Positions 12,445 to 22,989 of a stretch of 32,046 nt of DNA are shown here, piece after piece. Within the stretch, counting starts at the first letter, position 1; the number at the start of each line of letters is the position of its first letter. The DNA lies in assembly GCF_042767895.1 (NCBI RefSeq), contig NC_091558.1, positions 14,562,287 through 14,594,332 on the forward strand, read 5' to 3'. The position numbers were made by a program, and so were the translations under genes. Under the pieces are notes generated by a model. The model saw only the letters and a list, made by a program, of their open reading frames with translations. It was not told where the DNA came from and ran no database searches. The DNA is from Penaeus vannamei. Its lineage: Eukaryota; Arthropoda; Malacostraca; Decapoda; Penaeidae.

Positions 12445-12840
12445 GTAAGAGAGAGATACTTCGCCGAGTTCGTTAGACTATAAACATAAACCGTTAGCAG
12501 ACAAAGGGGGTGGAGAGGCAGGCGATTTCGGGGCAACGGTTTATCAACAATTTGGGTGAGTAAACGTGATTAGTTTATCAACTCTGGGCGAGGAAGAGTG
12601 AGTCAGTTGTTGTAGCAAAATCGCATGACTCATTCACGGCACAAAAAAATCTCTCATTGCGCATGGACAGTAAGTAGAAATCTTCTGACGCGCTTTGCAT
12701 TAATGACAAACTTTTAAAAACTACTCACAGGCACTAACTAAGCATGCGCACGAACACACAGACACAGACAGAGAAGCAACAAAACAAACATACAAACCAA
12801 CACACGCACACACGAAAAAAAAAGCAGACCCGCTGTTCTC
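12445..12840. promoter_or_regulatory. complex island with paired AP-1 sites and repeated GTTTATCAAC (putative enhancer)
   Basis: GTTTATCAAC occurs at 12539-12548 and 12573-12582. TGAGTCA (12599-12605) and TGACTCA (12626-12632) are both exact AP-1/TRE heptamers. Downstream come CGCTTTGCATTAATGACA (about 12693-12710) and a degenerate CACACA/GACAGA run to 12830. No ORF is seen. Confidence 0.35.
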
Positions 12841-13080
12841 CTACATAAACAATGCAAAGCGTTGGCCTAGTTCCGTCTCCACGAGCTCCTCCTCCGACTC
12901 GCGCCACAATGCTAATTCATTCCTGATCTTTTTCCCACTCGAGCCTCGCACTTCCGCCTCGCAACACGAACGACGAGCCGGGGCGCCGCCTGCTGCCCGG
13001 ACGCGGCTGGGGCGGCACTCCCCGCGACGGACGCAGCCGCGGGCCCTCGCCAAGCCCGCCGTCCGTCTCCGTCTCGCTCT
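12841..13080. other. GC-rich complex island, no confident gene
   Basis: A CpG-rich stretch at 12940-13060 (CGGGGCGCCGCCTGC, GGACGCAGCCGCGGGCCC). Minus-strand frames of 70-80 codons cross it but lack a good ATG start and a recognisable domain. It could be a CpG-rich promoter-like segment. Confidence 0.3.
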
Positions 13081-13495
13081 CCGCTTGTCTCTTTCTCTCC
13101 GTCTGTCTCCCTTTCTCTTTTTCTGTCATCTGTCTGTCTCTCTCTCTCTCTCACTCTCTAGGGCCGGGGGAGTGAAAAAAGAAAGGAGATGGGGAGGAGG
13201 AAGGGATAAAGAGGGGAATAGGGAGGAGGGAGTAAAACAAGGTGGAGGAGGACGAAGAGGACAAGGAAGCGGGGGCGGAGGAAGAGCGAGAAGGAGGAGC
13301 GGGAGAAGAATGAAGATGAAGATGAAGATGAAGAGGAGGAGGAACGGGAAAAGAAAAAAGCTGAAGAGGAGGGAGGAGGAACGGGAGAACATTAAAGATG
13401 AACAGGAGGAGGAGGAAGAAGAAAAACGAGGAGGAGAATATTGAAGATGAAGAAGAAGAAGAGGAGGAGAAGTAGAAGATGGAGGAGAAGTCGTT
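13081..13495. repeat. CT-rich then polypurine block with (GAAGAT)n
   Basis: 13081-13155 is CT-rich (GTCTCTTTCTCTC). 13160-13495 is A/G-rich with GATGAAGATGAAGATGAAGA at about 13311-13332 and GGAGGAGGAAC variants. Confidence 0.9.
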
Positions 13496-13614
13496 CCGGA
13501 GAGGAAAGGCGACAGGCGTTCACTAAGACAGATGTTAACTTAAGTTGGTAATTGACACGCGGGCGATACCGTGGTTGACACTTGAAGCGATTTTGACAGA
13601 TCGTATGAGTCAAA
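13496..13614. promoter_or_regulatory. complex island with TTGACA/TALE-type words (putative CNE)
   Basis: Between two purine blocks are about 115 bp of balanced DNA. They carry GGTAATTGACACGC, GGTTGACACTTGAAGC (CACTTGA, an NK2-type core) and TTTTGACAGATC (TGACAG, a Meis/Hth-type core). AATTGACA is the reverse complement of the TGTCAATT repeated at 26457-26476. Confidence 0.3.
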
Positions 13615-13889
13615 ACGGGAGGAGGAGGAGGAGGGGGGGGTGAGGGGAGTAGAAGAGGAGTAGGAGGAAGGGATAAAGAGGGGAATAGAGACAGGAGAAG
13701 TGAAAAAAGAAGGGAGGGGACATGTGGGGGAAGAGGAGGAGGAAGGAATAAAGAGGGGAATAGGAGTAGGGGGAAGTAAAAAAAAAAAAAAGAAGGGGGA
13801 TGGGGGGAGAGACGAAGAGGAAGGGATAAAGAGGGGGAATAGGGAGGGGGGAAGTAAAAAAAAGAAGGGGAAGTGGGGGGTGGGGTTAA
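13615..13889. repeat. polypurine block with repeated GGGATAAAGAGGGGAATAG unit
   Basis: GGRATAAAGAGGGGAATAG recurs near 13669, 13744 and 13821, roughly every 75 bp, separated by GGAAGTAAAAAA-type strings, including an A13 run near 13779. This is a degenerate minisatellite of about 75 bp; a related copy lies at about 13202-13222. Confidence 0.88.
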
Positions 13890-14036
13890 GGAGGAGCCGC
13901 ACCCCTCAACCCAACACCTCCGCAAAATATGTAACATCACGCACATAGCCTCACCTTTGGCACCCTCCGCGATAAACGGCGGGGAAATGAGATAACGTAT
14001 CATATTTATCGCGAAGGAGAGGAGTTAAGGTGACGC
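13890..14036. promoter_or_regulatory. complex island with 9-bp inverted repeat CGCGATAAA / TTTATCGCG
   Basis: The perfect inverted arms lie at 13968-13976 and 14005-14013, 28 bp apart, with GAGATAACGTATCATA between them. No ORF is seen. The arms could be paired protein sites (GATA- or Abd-B-like cores) or a small hairpin. Confidence 0.3.
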
Positions 14037-14755
14037 CTAAAGGGGAAAAGGGGAGGGAAAGGGTAAAGGATAGGGAGGGGGGAAAGGGAAGGGGAGAAAA
14101 GAAGAGGGGAGAGGGAAAGGGAAAGGGGAGGAAATAAGAGGGGAGAGGGAGACGGGAAGGGGAGAAAAGAAGAGGGGAGAAGGAAATGGGGTGGAAAGAA
14201 GAAACGAGAATTGTTGGGCAGGGGATGCGAGAGGAGAAGGGGAGAAGGAGAGGGAGTGGGAGACGAGAAAGGGTGAGGACAAGAAAAGAGAAAGAAAGGG
14301 AAAAGAGAGGGAAAGGGGAGAAGAAACCGGAAGAGGGAAGATAGAGAAAGGAATGGATAAGAAAAACTAAGAAAGCATAGTGAAAGGCAGAGTTACAAGA
14401 AAAAGAGAGAGAGAGAGAGAAGATGGAAAAGGAAGAAAAGAAGGAGGGGAAGACAGAGGCCAGAGGGGATGGGATAGCAACAGAGGAGGTAGAAGGGGAG
14501 TGGAGGAAAGTAGCAGGGAGGGGGAAGGTAGTGGCGGGAGGAGGGAGGAGTAGCAGGGAGAGGGTAGGTAGAAGGGGAAGGGTGACAAGGCCGGGGGGGA
14601 GATAACAATAGAGGAGGTAGAAGGGGAGGGGAGGGGGAAGGTAGTAGGAGAGGGGGAAAGTAGTAGGAGAGGGGGAAGGTTGTGGGGGAGGGAGAGAGTA
14701 GCAGGGAGGGGGAAAGATAGAAGGGGAGGGGGAGGGCAGCGGGGGAGGGGCCGTC
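14037..14755. repeat. polypurine block with GGGGAGAAAAGAAGAGGGGAG and GTAGYAGGGAGGGGGAAG units
   Basis: The first half repeats GGGGAGAAAAGAAGAGGGGA at about 14091 and 14159. The second half (about 14490-14740) repeats GTAGYAGGRAGGGGGAARGT. A short (GA)n lies at 14406-14420. Minus-strand Pro/Ser/Leu frames are artefacts. Confidence 0.9.
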
Positions 14756-15350
14756 GGGTATAGCTGCCCAGGGGGTAGGGTATGGCTGGCACGTGTCCCT
14801 ATTACTGTTGTTCTTCTTATTAAATGTCACTGTCGGCGTTGTTAAGGTCTTATTGTGAGAAAATACATGACAAAAGAATGCAAACACAATTAAAGATAAG
14901 CCAAGCTCGATAATAATGATTTTTAATATTGAAAATAGTGGTGCATGCGGTGAAAATAATGTTAATAGCAATCATGATTTAAATAAAAAATAATAATAAT
15001 AGCAATATCATCAGGAACAAGAACAACGAAAACAAATAATGATATTAACAACAGTATCAGTGAGGATAGAAAATAACTACAACGACGACGATGATATTAC
15101 TAACAACAACAATATTACTTTCACTGACAGTAAAAAAAAAAAATGGTAAAAAATGGAAAGGAGATAAAAAAAGACAAAATAAAGAACACACAATCATATT
15201 CAAACAAGACTAAAAGACACACATTACAGCCTGGAAGAGAACAATATAAAGCCCAGCCATTAAAGAACACACACAACACATACATAACAGAATAAAAAGA
15301 ACAACGTTACCGCACGACGAGAACACGAAGCAGAAGCAGGGGTGGGGGAA
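14756..15350. other. AT-rich intergenic stretch, no gene seen
   Basis: AT-rich sequence with AATAATAAT, AACAACGA and GATGATATTAC trinucleotide-like words (14985-15125), an A10 run near 15133 and a repeated AAAGAACACACA (15181 and 15264). No ORF, RNA gene or mobile-element body is recognised. Confidence 0.6.
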
Positions 15351-15840
15351 GGAATACCTGGCAGGGGGGGGCAAGGGGGGCTTACATTTGCAGCAGGGGG
15401 GTGGGATGCGTATGTGTGGGAGTGGGGGTGATGGAAAGGTGTGGGCGCTGAGGAGAGGATAGAGAGGGGATGTCTAGTAGAGGGGGGCATTGTTGGACGG
15501 AAAACGGAGGGGAGGGAGGTGGCATTGTTGGAGAGGGAGGAGAGGGGGAGATAATCTTCCTCCTCGGCAGCATCCTCATCACGTACCTGAAGGAGAGAGA
15601 GAGAAGGACGTGTTACTTCCTCGCATTACCATATATTTTCCTTTGCACTAAATAATTACCGAGGGAGAAGAGGGCGAGGAGAGATGAGGGGGGAGAGAAG
15701 AAGGAAGAGGTGGACAAGAAGGAGGAAGGGGAGAGAGGGGGAGAGGAGGAAAAACAAGGAGAGGGAGAGAATATGACGATAAGGTGTGCGAGGAAGGGAG
15801 ATAGAAAAAGAAGGAAAGCGAGACAAAAGAGAGTAAATGT
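15351..15840. repeat. G/A-rich low-complexity block
   Basis: GGGGGG runs with GTGGGGGTGATGG words (15361-15500), a GGAGGGAGGTGGCATTGTTGG repeat (15480-15535), a 90-bp mixed insert (15560-15655) and purine-rich DNA to 15840. Confidence 0.8.
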
Positions 15841-15842
15841 CC

Positions 15843-16060
<218 letters not shown>

Positions 16061-16220
16061 CCGAAACGTTCGTCACCCAAAACATTCATCCAAAACGTTC
16101 GTCACCCAAAACATTCATCCAAAACGTTCGTCACCCAAAACATTCTTCCACAACGTTTGTCACCCAAAATGTTCGTCACCCAAAACGTTCGCCATCTAAA
16201 ACGTTCGTCACCCAAAACGT
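16061..16220 (+). repeat. 29/16-bp minisatellite AACGTTCGTCACCCAAAACATTC
   Basis: Three 29-bp composite units (a 16-mer AAAACGTTCGTCACCC plus a 13-mer AAAACATTCATCC) are followed by three to four pure 16-mer units with single-base changes. The array starts near 16063 and ends at GTTTGGCGG. It is the only compositionally balanced tandem array in the window. Confidence 0.95.
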
Positions 16221-16615
16221 TTGGCGGGCCACAGGTTAACTCTTGCCCCCCCCCCCCACAAACACACATACAACTCCCCACACCTACATAAAACCCCCAG
16301 GAACGGAATGCGACGCGAAATATGCATTAATGAGGAACGAACCAAGAAGAGGCACCAGTCGCTCCCCACGCCCACGGCTCCCGACAGCGAAAGCCAGTAC
16401 GGTGTCTGTGGTTACCCCGTGTCACCCTAGATGGCGAGCGAGTAAGACCCTCCCTTAAATCACCCTAAATCACGAGGCATCACCGTGGATCATTCTAAAC
16501 CACAGTAGCTCTCGCGGGGCTCCCTCTAGATCACACTAACTCTTTCTTTATTTACGTTGAAGATTACACTTCGAGTCAATCTGGCTCCCGTTACACCACA
16601 CCCGCGTCACATCGC
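16221..16615. other. complex region, no confident gene
   Basis: A C-run (about 16247-16257) and balanced DNA. Two overlapping plus frames of about 70 codons (16221-16458) have no recognisable domain. The words TAAATCACCCTAAATCAC (16455-16472) foreshadow the repeat array that follows. Confidence 0.45.
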
Positions 16616-16795
16616 CCGACGCTGAATCACTCCATGAAACTCCCCTTAAATCACACTCCGAACTGCTTAAACACACTCCAAAACCGCTTAACTCACACTA
16701 AACCACCTAACTCACACTGCGACCCCCTTAAATCACACTCCAAACCACCTAAATCACACTCCAAACCCTCTTAAACCACACTAAACCACTCCAAA
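16616..16795 (+). repeat. degenerate 20-24 bp array, CTTAAATCACACTCCAAACC
   Basis: About eight imperfect units of CTTAAATCACACTCCAAACC (variants ACTCACACTAAACCACCTAA and others) follow one another. CCTAA appears inside units but not as a uniform pentamer array. Confidence 0.88.
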
Positions 16796-17060
16796 GGAGA
16801 TTTGTCGCTCCATCTCCAAACCGCCCAAGACCCGAGCCGAATCAGCCCCTATGAAAAAAGAGCACAACGGAAAGGATTCGCGCACAGCAATTGCCGCTCT
16901 TCGCTTGTTCGCATGTTTGTTCTGGGCAAGCGGGAGCGCTCGTTCATTAGCCAGTCCTGTTTTCCCGCCGTGACTAATTGTCCATCATGAATGCACTGCG
17001 TTATGAATTCGCTATGAATTACAGCGCAAGTGGTACAAACTGATCAAAACATTAATGTAT
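16796..17060. promoter_or_regulatory. complex island with phased TATGAATT repeats (putative CNE)
   Basis: Balanced DNA with GTGACTAATTGTCCATCATGAATG and TATGAATT at 17002-17009 and 17013-17020, 11 bp apart (one helical turn). A 62-codon plus frame (16802-16990) starts with TTG rather than ATG and is not called. Confidence 0.3.
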
Positions 17061-17067
17061 ATATAAA

Positions 17068-17071
<4 letters not shown>

Positions 17072-17120
<49 letters not shown>
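17072..17120. repeat. (TA)n microsatellite
   Basis: A perfect TA dinucleotide tract of about 48 bp, followed by ATGTGTATGTATTTATATATATA-like degenerate sequence to 17145. Confidence 0.97.
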
Positions 17121-17123
<3 letters not shown>

Positions 17124-17149
17124 GTGTATGTATTTATATATATACAGTG

Positions 17150-17555
17150 TAAAGTTGGACTGAAGGGAAGGAGAAAAAAAGTGGAAAGCAAAAACACAGA
17201 AAGAATGAAGAAAGAGCGATGTAAACACATGTGAAGCTAAAAGGCAAGTAAACAGAATAAACAGAAAAATAAAATATAAATGAGCAGAAGGAATGCAAAG
17301 AACACCGTAGAAAGAAAAGAAAAAGAAAAACATGAGCAAATAAAATAAAAAGCGATAGGAGAAAAAAAAGAGAAAAAAAACAAAAAAGAAATAAAAAATC
17401 AGAAAAAAATAAAATACAAGAAAAGAAATAGGAGAAAAAAAAGAAAAAAAAAGAAAAAAAAAATCAAAACAATATACATAATCCGAGGACAAAAATAGAA
17501 AAAAAAGAAAAAGAAAAAAAGAATGAAAAAAACAAAAACAAAGGGGAAACAAGCA
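17150..17555 (+). repeat. A-rich polypurine low-complexity block
   Basis: Degenerate AGAAAAAAAAG and AAAATAAAATA sequence of about 400 bp. The minus strand reads as Phe/Leu-rich frames by composition only. Confidence 0.85.
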
Positions 17556-17800
17556 GAATCCCCCCTCCTCTCCTATTCGTCAGCGGTTCGGACGCGAAAG
17601 TAGCGATCCGGCCCTAATGGGCCTCGGCCGACGAAAGGCGATCAATCAATCCCCCCCGAATGATTTACGACATACTTGGACGGTTCATGACACTATTTAT
17701 AGCAGGGTCATCAAGAGCAGATTTTAGGGGCCAATTTTAGCCTTGCATTAATTAGCACTTTGTCAAACTCTTGAGTGAAAGATTTCTAAGACGTGTACTT
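17556..17800. promoter_or_regulatory. complex island with Exd-Hox composite and MEF2 consensus sites (strong putative CNE)
   Basis: ATCAATCA (17641-17648) is the reverse of TGATTGAT, an Exd/Pbx-Hox half-composite. ATGATTTACGAC (17660-17671) equals the known Pbx with Abd-B-class Hox optimal site. CTATTTATAG (17693-17702) is a perfect MEF2 consensus. TTGCATTAATTAGCAC (about 17744-17759) adds a homeodomain site. All lie within about 120 bp of non-repetitive DNA with no ORF. The motifs are seen; their use as an enhancer is inference. Confidence 0.45.
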
Positions 17801-17802
17801 GT

Positions 17803-18541
<739 letters not shown>

Positions 18542-18564
18542 AAAAAAAAAAAAAAAAAAAAAAA
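18542..18564 (+). repeat. A23 homopolymer
   Basis: A run of 23 A with no polyadenylation signal or element body upstream. Confidence 0.97.
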
Positions 18565-18945
<381 letters not shown>

Positions 18946-18999
18946 AAAAGCAAATATAATATTGCACAATCATAGAACACCAATAAAATAGACAATGTT

Positions 19000-19023
19000 A
19001 AAAAAAAAAAAAAAAAAAAAAAA
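19000..19023 (+). repeat. A24 homopolymer
   Basis: A run of 24 A between an AT-rich spacer and the homeodomain-site-rich island. Confidence 0.97.
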
Positions 19024-19290
19024 TCCAAGCAAACCATTATCATACATATAATGTACCCATTTAATTAACAGAGTAAACAGAAGCTGACACCCTGATTAAG
19101 ACCAATTACATGAATGAATACTTTTAATTAGTGACCTGCATTGGTAATTAGCAGCCCGTCCTAGTTAGAGCTTCAAGTCAAGGCTACGATTCATAATAAG
19201 CATAATAATTAACTGCAGCGGCCGATTAGATTGGGAAAAAATGGTGGTGAATCACATAGGCGTTCTGGACTGCACGGTGTCGACTTGGGG
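19024..19290. promoter_or_regulatory. island densely packed with TAATTA-type homeodomain sites (strong putative CNE)
   Basis: Within about 180 bp occur TTAATTAA (about 19061), CTGATTAAG (19092), CCAATTACA (19102), TTTTAATTAG (19122), GGTAATTAGC (19143), ATAATAATTAAC (19202) and CGATTAGATTG (19222). The intervening sequence is ordinary (GACCTGCATTGG, CAAGTCAAGGCTACG) and not a simple repeat. There is no ORF. The composition resembles developmental enhancers, and function is inferred. Confidence 0.4.
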
Positions 19291-19900
<610 letters not shown>

Positions 19901-20340
19901 CTGCCGTCCGGCCCCTCTGCTTGCCTTCCTGTCCCTTTACTTGCTTGCCCGTTTGCCTATTTGCCTGCCTGCCTCCCTTCCCCTTTCTTTTCCTGTCCGC
20001 TTTTCTGTCCCTTTGCTTGCCTACCTGCCTGCATGCCTTTCAGTCTCTTCGCTTGTTAGCCTGCCTCCCTAACATTTTGCTTGCCTGTCTACCTGCCTTC
20101 TTATTCCTCTGGTTGCTTGCCTGCCTATCTTCCAGTCTCTTCGCTTGCTAACCTACCTCCCTATCCTTCTGCCTGTTTGCCTGCCTGCTTTCTCATTCCT
20201 CTGGCTGCCTGCCTGCCTGCCTGCCTTCCTTCCTTTCCCTCCGCTTGCTAGCCTGCCTCACAGTACATTTGCTTGCCTGCCTTCCTACCCTTATTCTTGC
20301 CAGCCTGTTCTCCTGTCCTTCCGCTTGCCTGTTTACGTGC
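19901..20340 (+). repeat. degenerate TGCC/TTGC minisatellite with about 92-100 bp higher-order unit
   Basis: CTTGCCTGCCTGCC words fill the block. CAGTCTCTTCGCTTG occurs at 20041 and 20133 (92 bp apart), and CTTTCCCTCCGCTTGCTAGCC is its diverged equivalent about 100 bp later. ATTCCTCTGG follows at a similar offset in the first two copies. Translations are Leu/Ala/Cys/Pro-rich in every phase. Confidence 0.9.
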
Positions 20341-20580
20341 GTGCCTGCCTGCCCGCGAGACAGCCAGCGAGCAAGTGGCTGCCTGCGTACAGCTGTACCC
20401 ACAGGGAGCCCGCAGAGCCACGTCACAACGCAAAATTATTCAATTTCATGCCATCTGCGCCCACGCTGTCGGTAAACACTCCAATAAAGTTAAATCAAAA
20501 CATATATATAAACAAGCCCTTCCCGAAGCGCTGCTCGGAGAATTCGGGCCCGAGACTGTGGGCAGAGACAGTGCCGATCG
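20341..20580. promoter_or_regulatory. complex island (putative CNE)
   Basis: Balanced DNA with CGCAAAATTATTCAATTTCATGCC (about 20429-20452), GGTAAACACTCCAATAAAG (forkhead-like GTAAACA) and TTAAATCAAAAC. No ORF with a recognisable domain is present. Confidence 0.28.
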
Positions 20581-20782
20581 GGGAGACAATGGGAAAGGGT
20601 GGGAGGAGGAAGGGGGGGGGTAAAGAAAGGGAGGGAGGGAAGGAATGGGAAAGGAGGGGGAGAGGGACTGGGGGGACAGAGAGCCTTGGAGCGAGAGAAT
20701 AAGGGTGAGTAAAACAAAGAGAATGGTTATCCTGTGCATATACATGTATATATATTTAAATAAACAAATTAATAAATAAACG

Positions 20783-20784
<2 letters not shown>
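20581..20784. repeat. purine-rich block then AT-rich degenerate TA
   Basis: GGGAGGAGGAAGGGGG and GGAGGGGGAGAGG sequence to about 20700, GGGTGAGTAA (a donor-like string) at about 20702-20711, and TA/AATAAA-rich DNA to 20784. Confidence 0.8.

Positions 20785-20860
<76 letters not shown>
20785..20860. repeat. (TA)38 microsatellite
   Basis: A perfect TA tract of about 76 bp, self-complementary and able to extrude as a cruciform. Confidence 0.98.
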
Positions 20861-20861
<1 letters not shown>

Positions 20862-21223
20862 CACCCCATCTATTGTTTACAATTGCACATGTCACTAGAG
20901 CCCCACGGAGAGTAATGAGGCCGCGTACCTTAGGCCTACACGGCATCACTGGCGCACTACAACCGAAGGAGTCTCCTCCCGTGCCACCACGAGAGGAGAG
21001 GCGCTGACCAATTATTCACGCGTCGCGCCTTCTCGACCTTTAGCGTTTTCCGATCACGGACTTACTGAGAGTGTCATGCAACCGGTGAGGCTCTGACCTG
21101 GCTTTCGCTTGGCTCATGTCAGGTCAGGGCCAGGCGCGGAATAGGTGCGCGATCTTTCTCTTGGTGTCTGGTTATTAGAGGTATCTGACTTTCTTCTTTC
21201 TTCCGTTTCGGTCACAAATATTC
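20861..21223. promoter_or_regulatory. complex island with everted nuclear-receptor half-sites (putative CNE)
   Basis: About 350 bp of balanced DNA. It has ATTGTTTACAATTG (forkhead-like) at about 20873-20886, CCAATTATTCACGCGTCGCG near 21009-21028, and an 8-bp inverted repeat CTGACCTG (21093-21100) / CAGGTCAG (21120-21127). No confident ORF is present, although CCGGTGAGG and CATGTCAGGTCAGG resemble splice signals. Confidence 0.33.
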
Positions 21224-21590
21224 TCTCTCTCTCTCTCTCTCATCTCTTACCCTCCATTCTCCCTCCCTCACCTTCCTTCCAGACCCCTTTTCTCACTCCT
21301 CTCCTTACTACTCCCCTTAATTTTCGCCTCACACCTTCCCTCACCCCCTAACCCACCCCATCCCCTTACCCCCTACCCCCTCCCCTCACTCCCCTAACCC
21401 ACCCCATCTTTTCACTCCCCTACTCCTTCCCCTAACCCTTCCCCTCCCCTCTCTCCCCTACCCCTTCCCCCTATCCACCCCCTCTTCTCCCTCACTCCCT
21501 TCTCTCCCTTTCCCCCTCCCCTCCCCTCACCGATCATTCCCGCAACAATACCCCCTCCCCCCCCCCCCCCCGCCCCGTGTCGGGGACGGA
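21224..21590 (+). repeat. C-rich low-complexity block with C17
   Basis: A short (CT)n (21224-21240), then CCCCTAACCCACCCCATC-type words (21347 and 21391), CTCCCCTACCCC and a C-run of about 17 near 21555-21571. Confidence 0.88.
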
Positions 21591-21815
21591 GGCCGGGACT
21601 CACGTGAAATACACACTCGGATCCTTTGTCCAGCGTATCCATTAGTAATGTTGTGAGTCGAGTCGCCACAATGGAACACTCGCACGCATTTATATACATA
21701 TATATCGCGGGGACACCGACGAATGAACGGAGGAAGAGGAACGAGCGCGTGTGGTCGCGTGTGCGGATGCGTATGTCTGTGAGTAAGTATGTATGTATGT
21801 AAGTGTGTGCGTGTC
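21591..21815. other. complex island, no gene seen
   Basis: Balanced, CpG-containing DNA (21580-21760), then GTATGTCTGTGAGTAAGTATG and related degenerate repeats. The reverse strand has a frame through it that ends in repeats. Nothing is recognised. Confidence 0.4.
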
Positions 21816-22397
<582 letters not shown>

Positions 22398-22595
22398 GAG
22401 AGAGAGAGGGGGAGAGAAAGACCGAGAGAGGGAGAGAAAGACCGAGAGAGAGAGAGAGAGAGAAAGACCGAGAGAGAGAGAGAGAAAGACCGAGAGAGGG
22501 AGAGAAAGACCGAGAGAGGGAGAGAAAGACCGAGAGAGGGAGAGAAAGACCGAGAGAGGGAGAGAAAGACCGAGAGAGGGAGAGAAAGACCGAGA

Positions 22596-22610
<15 letters not shown>
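22398..22610 (+). repeat. 20-bp minisatellite AGAGAAAGACCGAGAGAGGG
   Basis: The unit AGAGAAAGACCGAGAGAGGG repeats with exact 20-bp phase at 22501, 22521, 22541, 22561 and 22581. Earlier copies near 22411-22500 have variable (GA) expansion. It is embedded in (GA)n on both sides. Confidence 0.97.
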
Positions 22611-22653
<43 letters not shown>

Positions 22654-22660
22654 AACACAC
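22611..22660 (+). repeat. (GA)n microsatellite
   Basis: Perfect (GA)n tail after the 20-bp array. Confidence 0.96.
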
Positions 22661-22989
22661 AGAAAGAGAACAGAGGGAGAGTAAACAAAAGCCCGAGAAT
22701 GAGAAAGAGAAAGTCATACCCGAGCGCAACGAGCTGACGGCGACCCCCCGAGTGCCAAGCCGAATCTAAGTGCCAATGAAAAGAGAAGTCTACAGTGCCT
22801 TAAATGGTCTTGGCTCCTACCTCCCCTCCCCTGCCCTCCACCTTTCCCCTGCCCTCCCCTTCCCCTTCCCCTCCCCTTCCCCTCCTTCCCCCTGCCATTT
22901 ACCAAACATTAGCCGAGGCGTCACACCGATCGCTCGAAATTGTCAAAGCTGCTACAGTACCGCAGTCAGGGGATCGCGTCGAGGTAATG
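22661..22989. other. complex island with C-rich insert
   Basis: 22715-22830 is balanced, with AGTGCCAA at about 22751 and 22770. 22831-22890 is CCCCTTCCCC-rich. 22890-22985 is balanced again (CATTTACCAAACATTAGCC, GAAATTGTCAAAGC). No gene is seen. Confidence 0.4.

Noticed and set aside
16616..16795. CCTAA words that might suggest arthropod TTAGG telomere repeats
   Set aside because: They occur inside longer degenerate units and not as an uninterrupted pentamer array.
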